A DNA stretch of 64,000 nt. It comes from Chondrus crispus. Taxonomy: Eukaryota > Rhodophyta > Florideophyceae > Gigartinales > Gigartinaceae. The notes under the pieces were generated by a model, which saw only the letters and a list, made by a program, of their open reading frames with translations, did not search any database and was not told where the DNA came from. Of this stretch, positions 63,508-64,000 are shown piece after piece. The stretch is taken from the NCBI RefSeq assembly GCF_000350225.1, contig NW_005179283.1, positions 186,001 through 250,000 on the forward strand, written 5' to 3'. Each line of letters opens with the position of its first letter. Position 1 is the stretch's first letter. The translations under genes and the position numbers were made by a program.

Positions 63508-64000
63508 AGACGGTTACGTCCACGCGGTCGCGTGAGCCGTCTTGTCCCCACGAACTCGACCGGTCCCCACGTGCTCGCCTAGGTCACGGGGGGTATTGTC
63601 CGATAATACACCCCTCGCCACCGGAAGCGAGCACGGTAGCCCCTGCAATGCCGATACAGGGGGGAGCGAACGTCGAGGCCTCCGTAAGCCCGACGTTCGG
63701 AGAGGACAGCACCGGGACGCCCGTAGTACCGGTGATGGGTAACGAAAAGGACGGGAGTACCGACGACCGAAAAGAACAGGTCGACCTCCAGACTCCTGTG
63801 AGGCCAAGGGAGCCGACGAAATGTCCGCCACGTACGGACTCAAGCACCAGAGGGGGCATCACGGAGACGCGGAAGCCCCACGACTCAGGTAGAAGGAAAC
63901 GCAGGAGGGGCCAGAACCGAAGGCGACGACCTCGGCGGAACGATCTCGCCGAACGGGTTGCGCCCAAGATGGTCGACGGCATTGTATGCCTCATGACGTC
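63508..64000 (+). other. Element C gag-pol junction and pol start
   Basis: The spacer after gag includes the GGTTACG...CGCGGTCGCGTGAGCCGTC string also found at the gag-pol junctions of A and B. From about 63730 the sequence parallels the start of pol in element A and leaves the window. Confidence 0.7.

Larger units (their letters stand above)
60242..64000 (+). mobile_element. Element C: Ty3/gypsy LTR retrotransposon, 5' part (runs off the window)
   Basis: 5' LTR 60242-60860 (619 bases, TGTAGTATAA to TTATGCTACA), primer-binding site TGGTCTCCCGACC at 60862-60874, gag, and the start of pol (basic region with RRKRRRGQNRRRRPRRNDLA near 63880-63950). It is inserted in the copia fossil. The LTR differs more from A and B than they do from each other, while gag remains close. 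Fossil, about one break in the visible part; the rest lies beyond 64000. Confidence 0.88.

Overview
The window looks like nuclear DNA of a red alga, probably a florideophyte such as Chondrus. This is an inference. The host genes are compact and mostly intronless, and the few introns I could find are about 115-118 bases. One gene encodes a plastid-lumen-type protein with a bipartite targeting peptide. The sequence between genes is packed with chromodomain Ty3/gypsy, Ty1/copia, piggyBac and pogo/Tigger elements. All calls come from reading the sequence. No similarity search or score was run.

Layout. Positions 1-7.0 kb hold DNA transposons: a decayed piggyBac-like element, a related non-autonomous element bracketing a host membrane-gene fragment, and an apparently intact 2.62-kb pogo/Tigger-like element with TA target duplications. 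Positions 7.1-25.6 kb form a host gene island: ECM29 proteasome adaptor (-), ERGIC-53/VIP36-type lectin (-), thylakoid-lumen-type cyclophilin (-), a two-exon hypothetical gene (+), biotin-protein ligase (-), tRNA-splicing endonuclease subunit Sen15 (+), an 87-residue three-exon gene (-), a Ser-rich hypothetical protein (-), 26S proteasome deubiquitinase RPN11 (+) and a membrane glycerophosphodiesterase (-).

From 25.6 kb on, retroelements dominate. Element A (27,358-38,917, +) sits in a decayed Sel1-repeat gene. Element B (40,653-55,493, -) split an rsmG (gidB) rRNA methyltransferase gene and is flanked by a perfect 5-bp duplication, CTGGG. Positions 56.0-60.2 kb are a copia fossil on the minus strand, invaded by a solo gypsy LTR (58,181-58,884) and by element C (from 60,242, +), which runs off the window. 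A, B and C are one gypsy family, sharing the primer-binding site, gag and LTR architecture.

The least ordinary signals are these. The gypsy family carries a small hairpin with an invariant CGGA loop beside the polypurine tract; it occurs twice per element and its stem changes in a compensatory way. Element B carries an antisense extra gene between pol and the 3' LTR. The LTRs contain three successive hairpins whose form is kept even where sequence differs. The Tigger-like transposase ends in a PCNA-box motif. Two host genes (ECM29 and RPN11) serve the proteasome 10 kb apart, and at least three host coding sequences have been broken by or near transposons.
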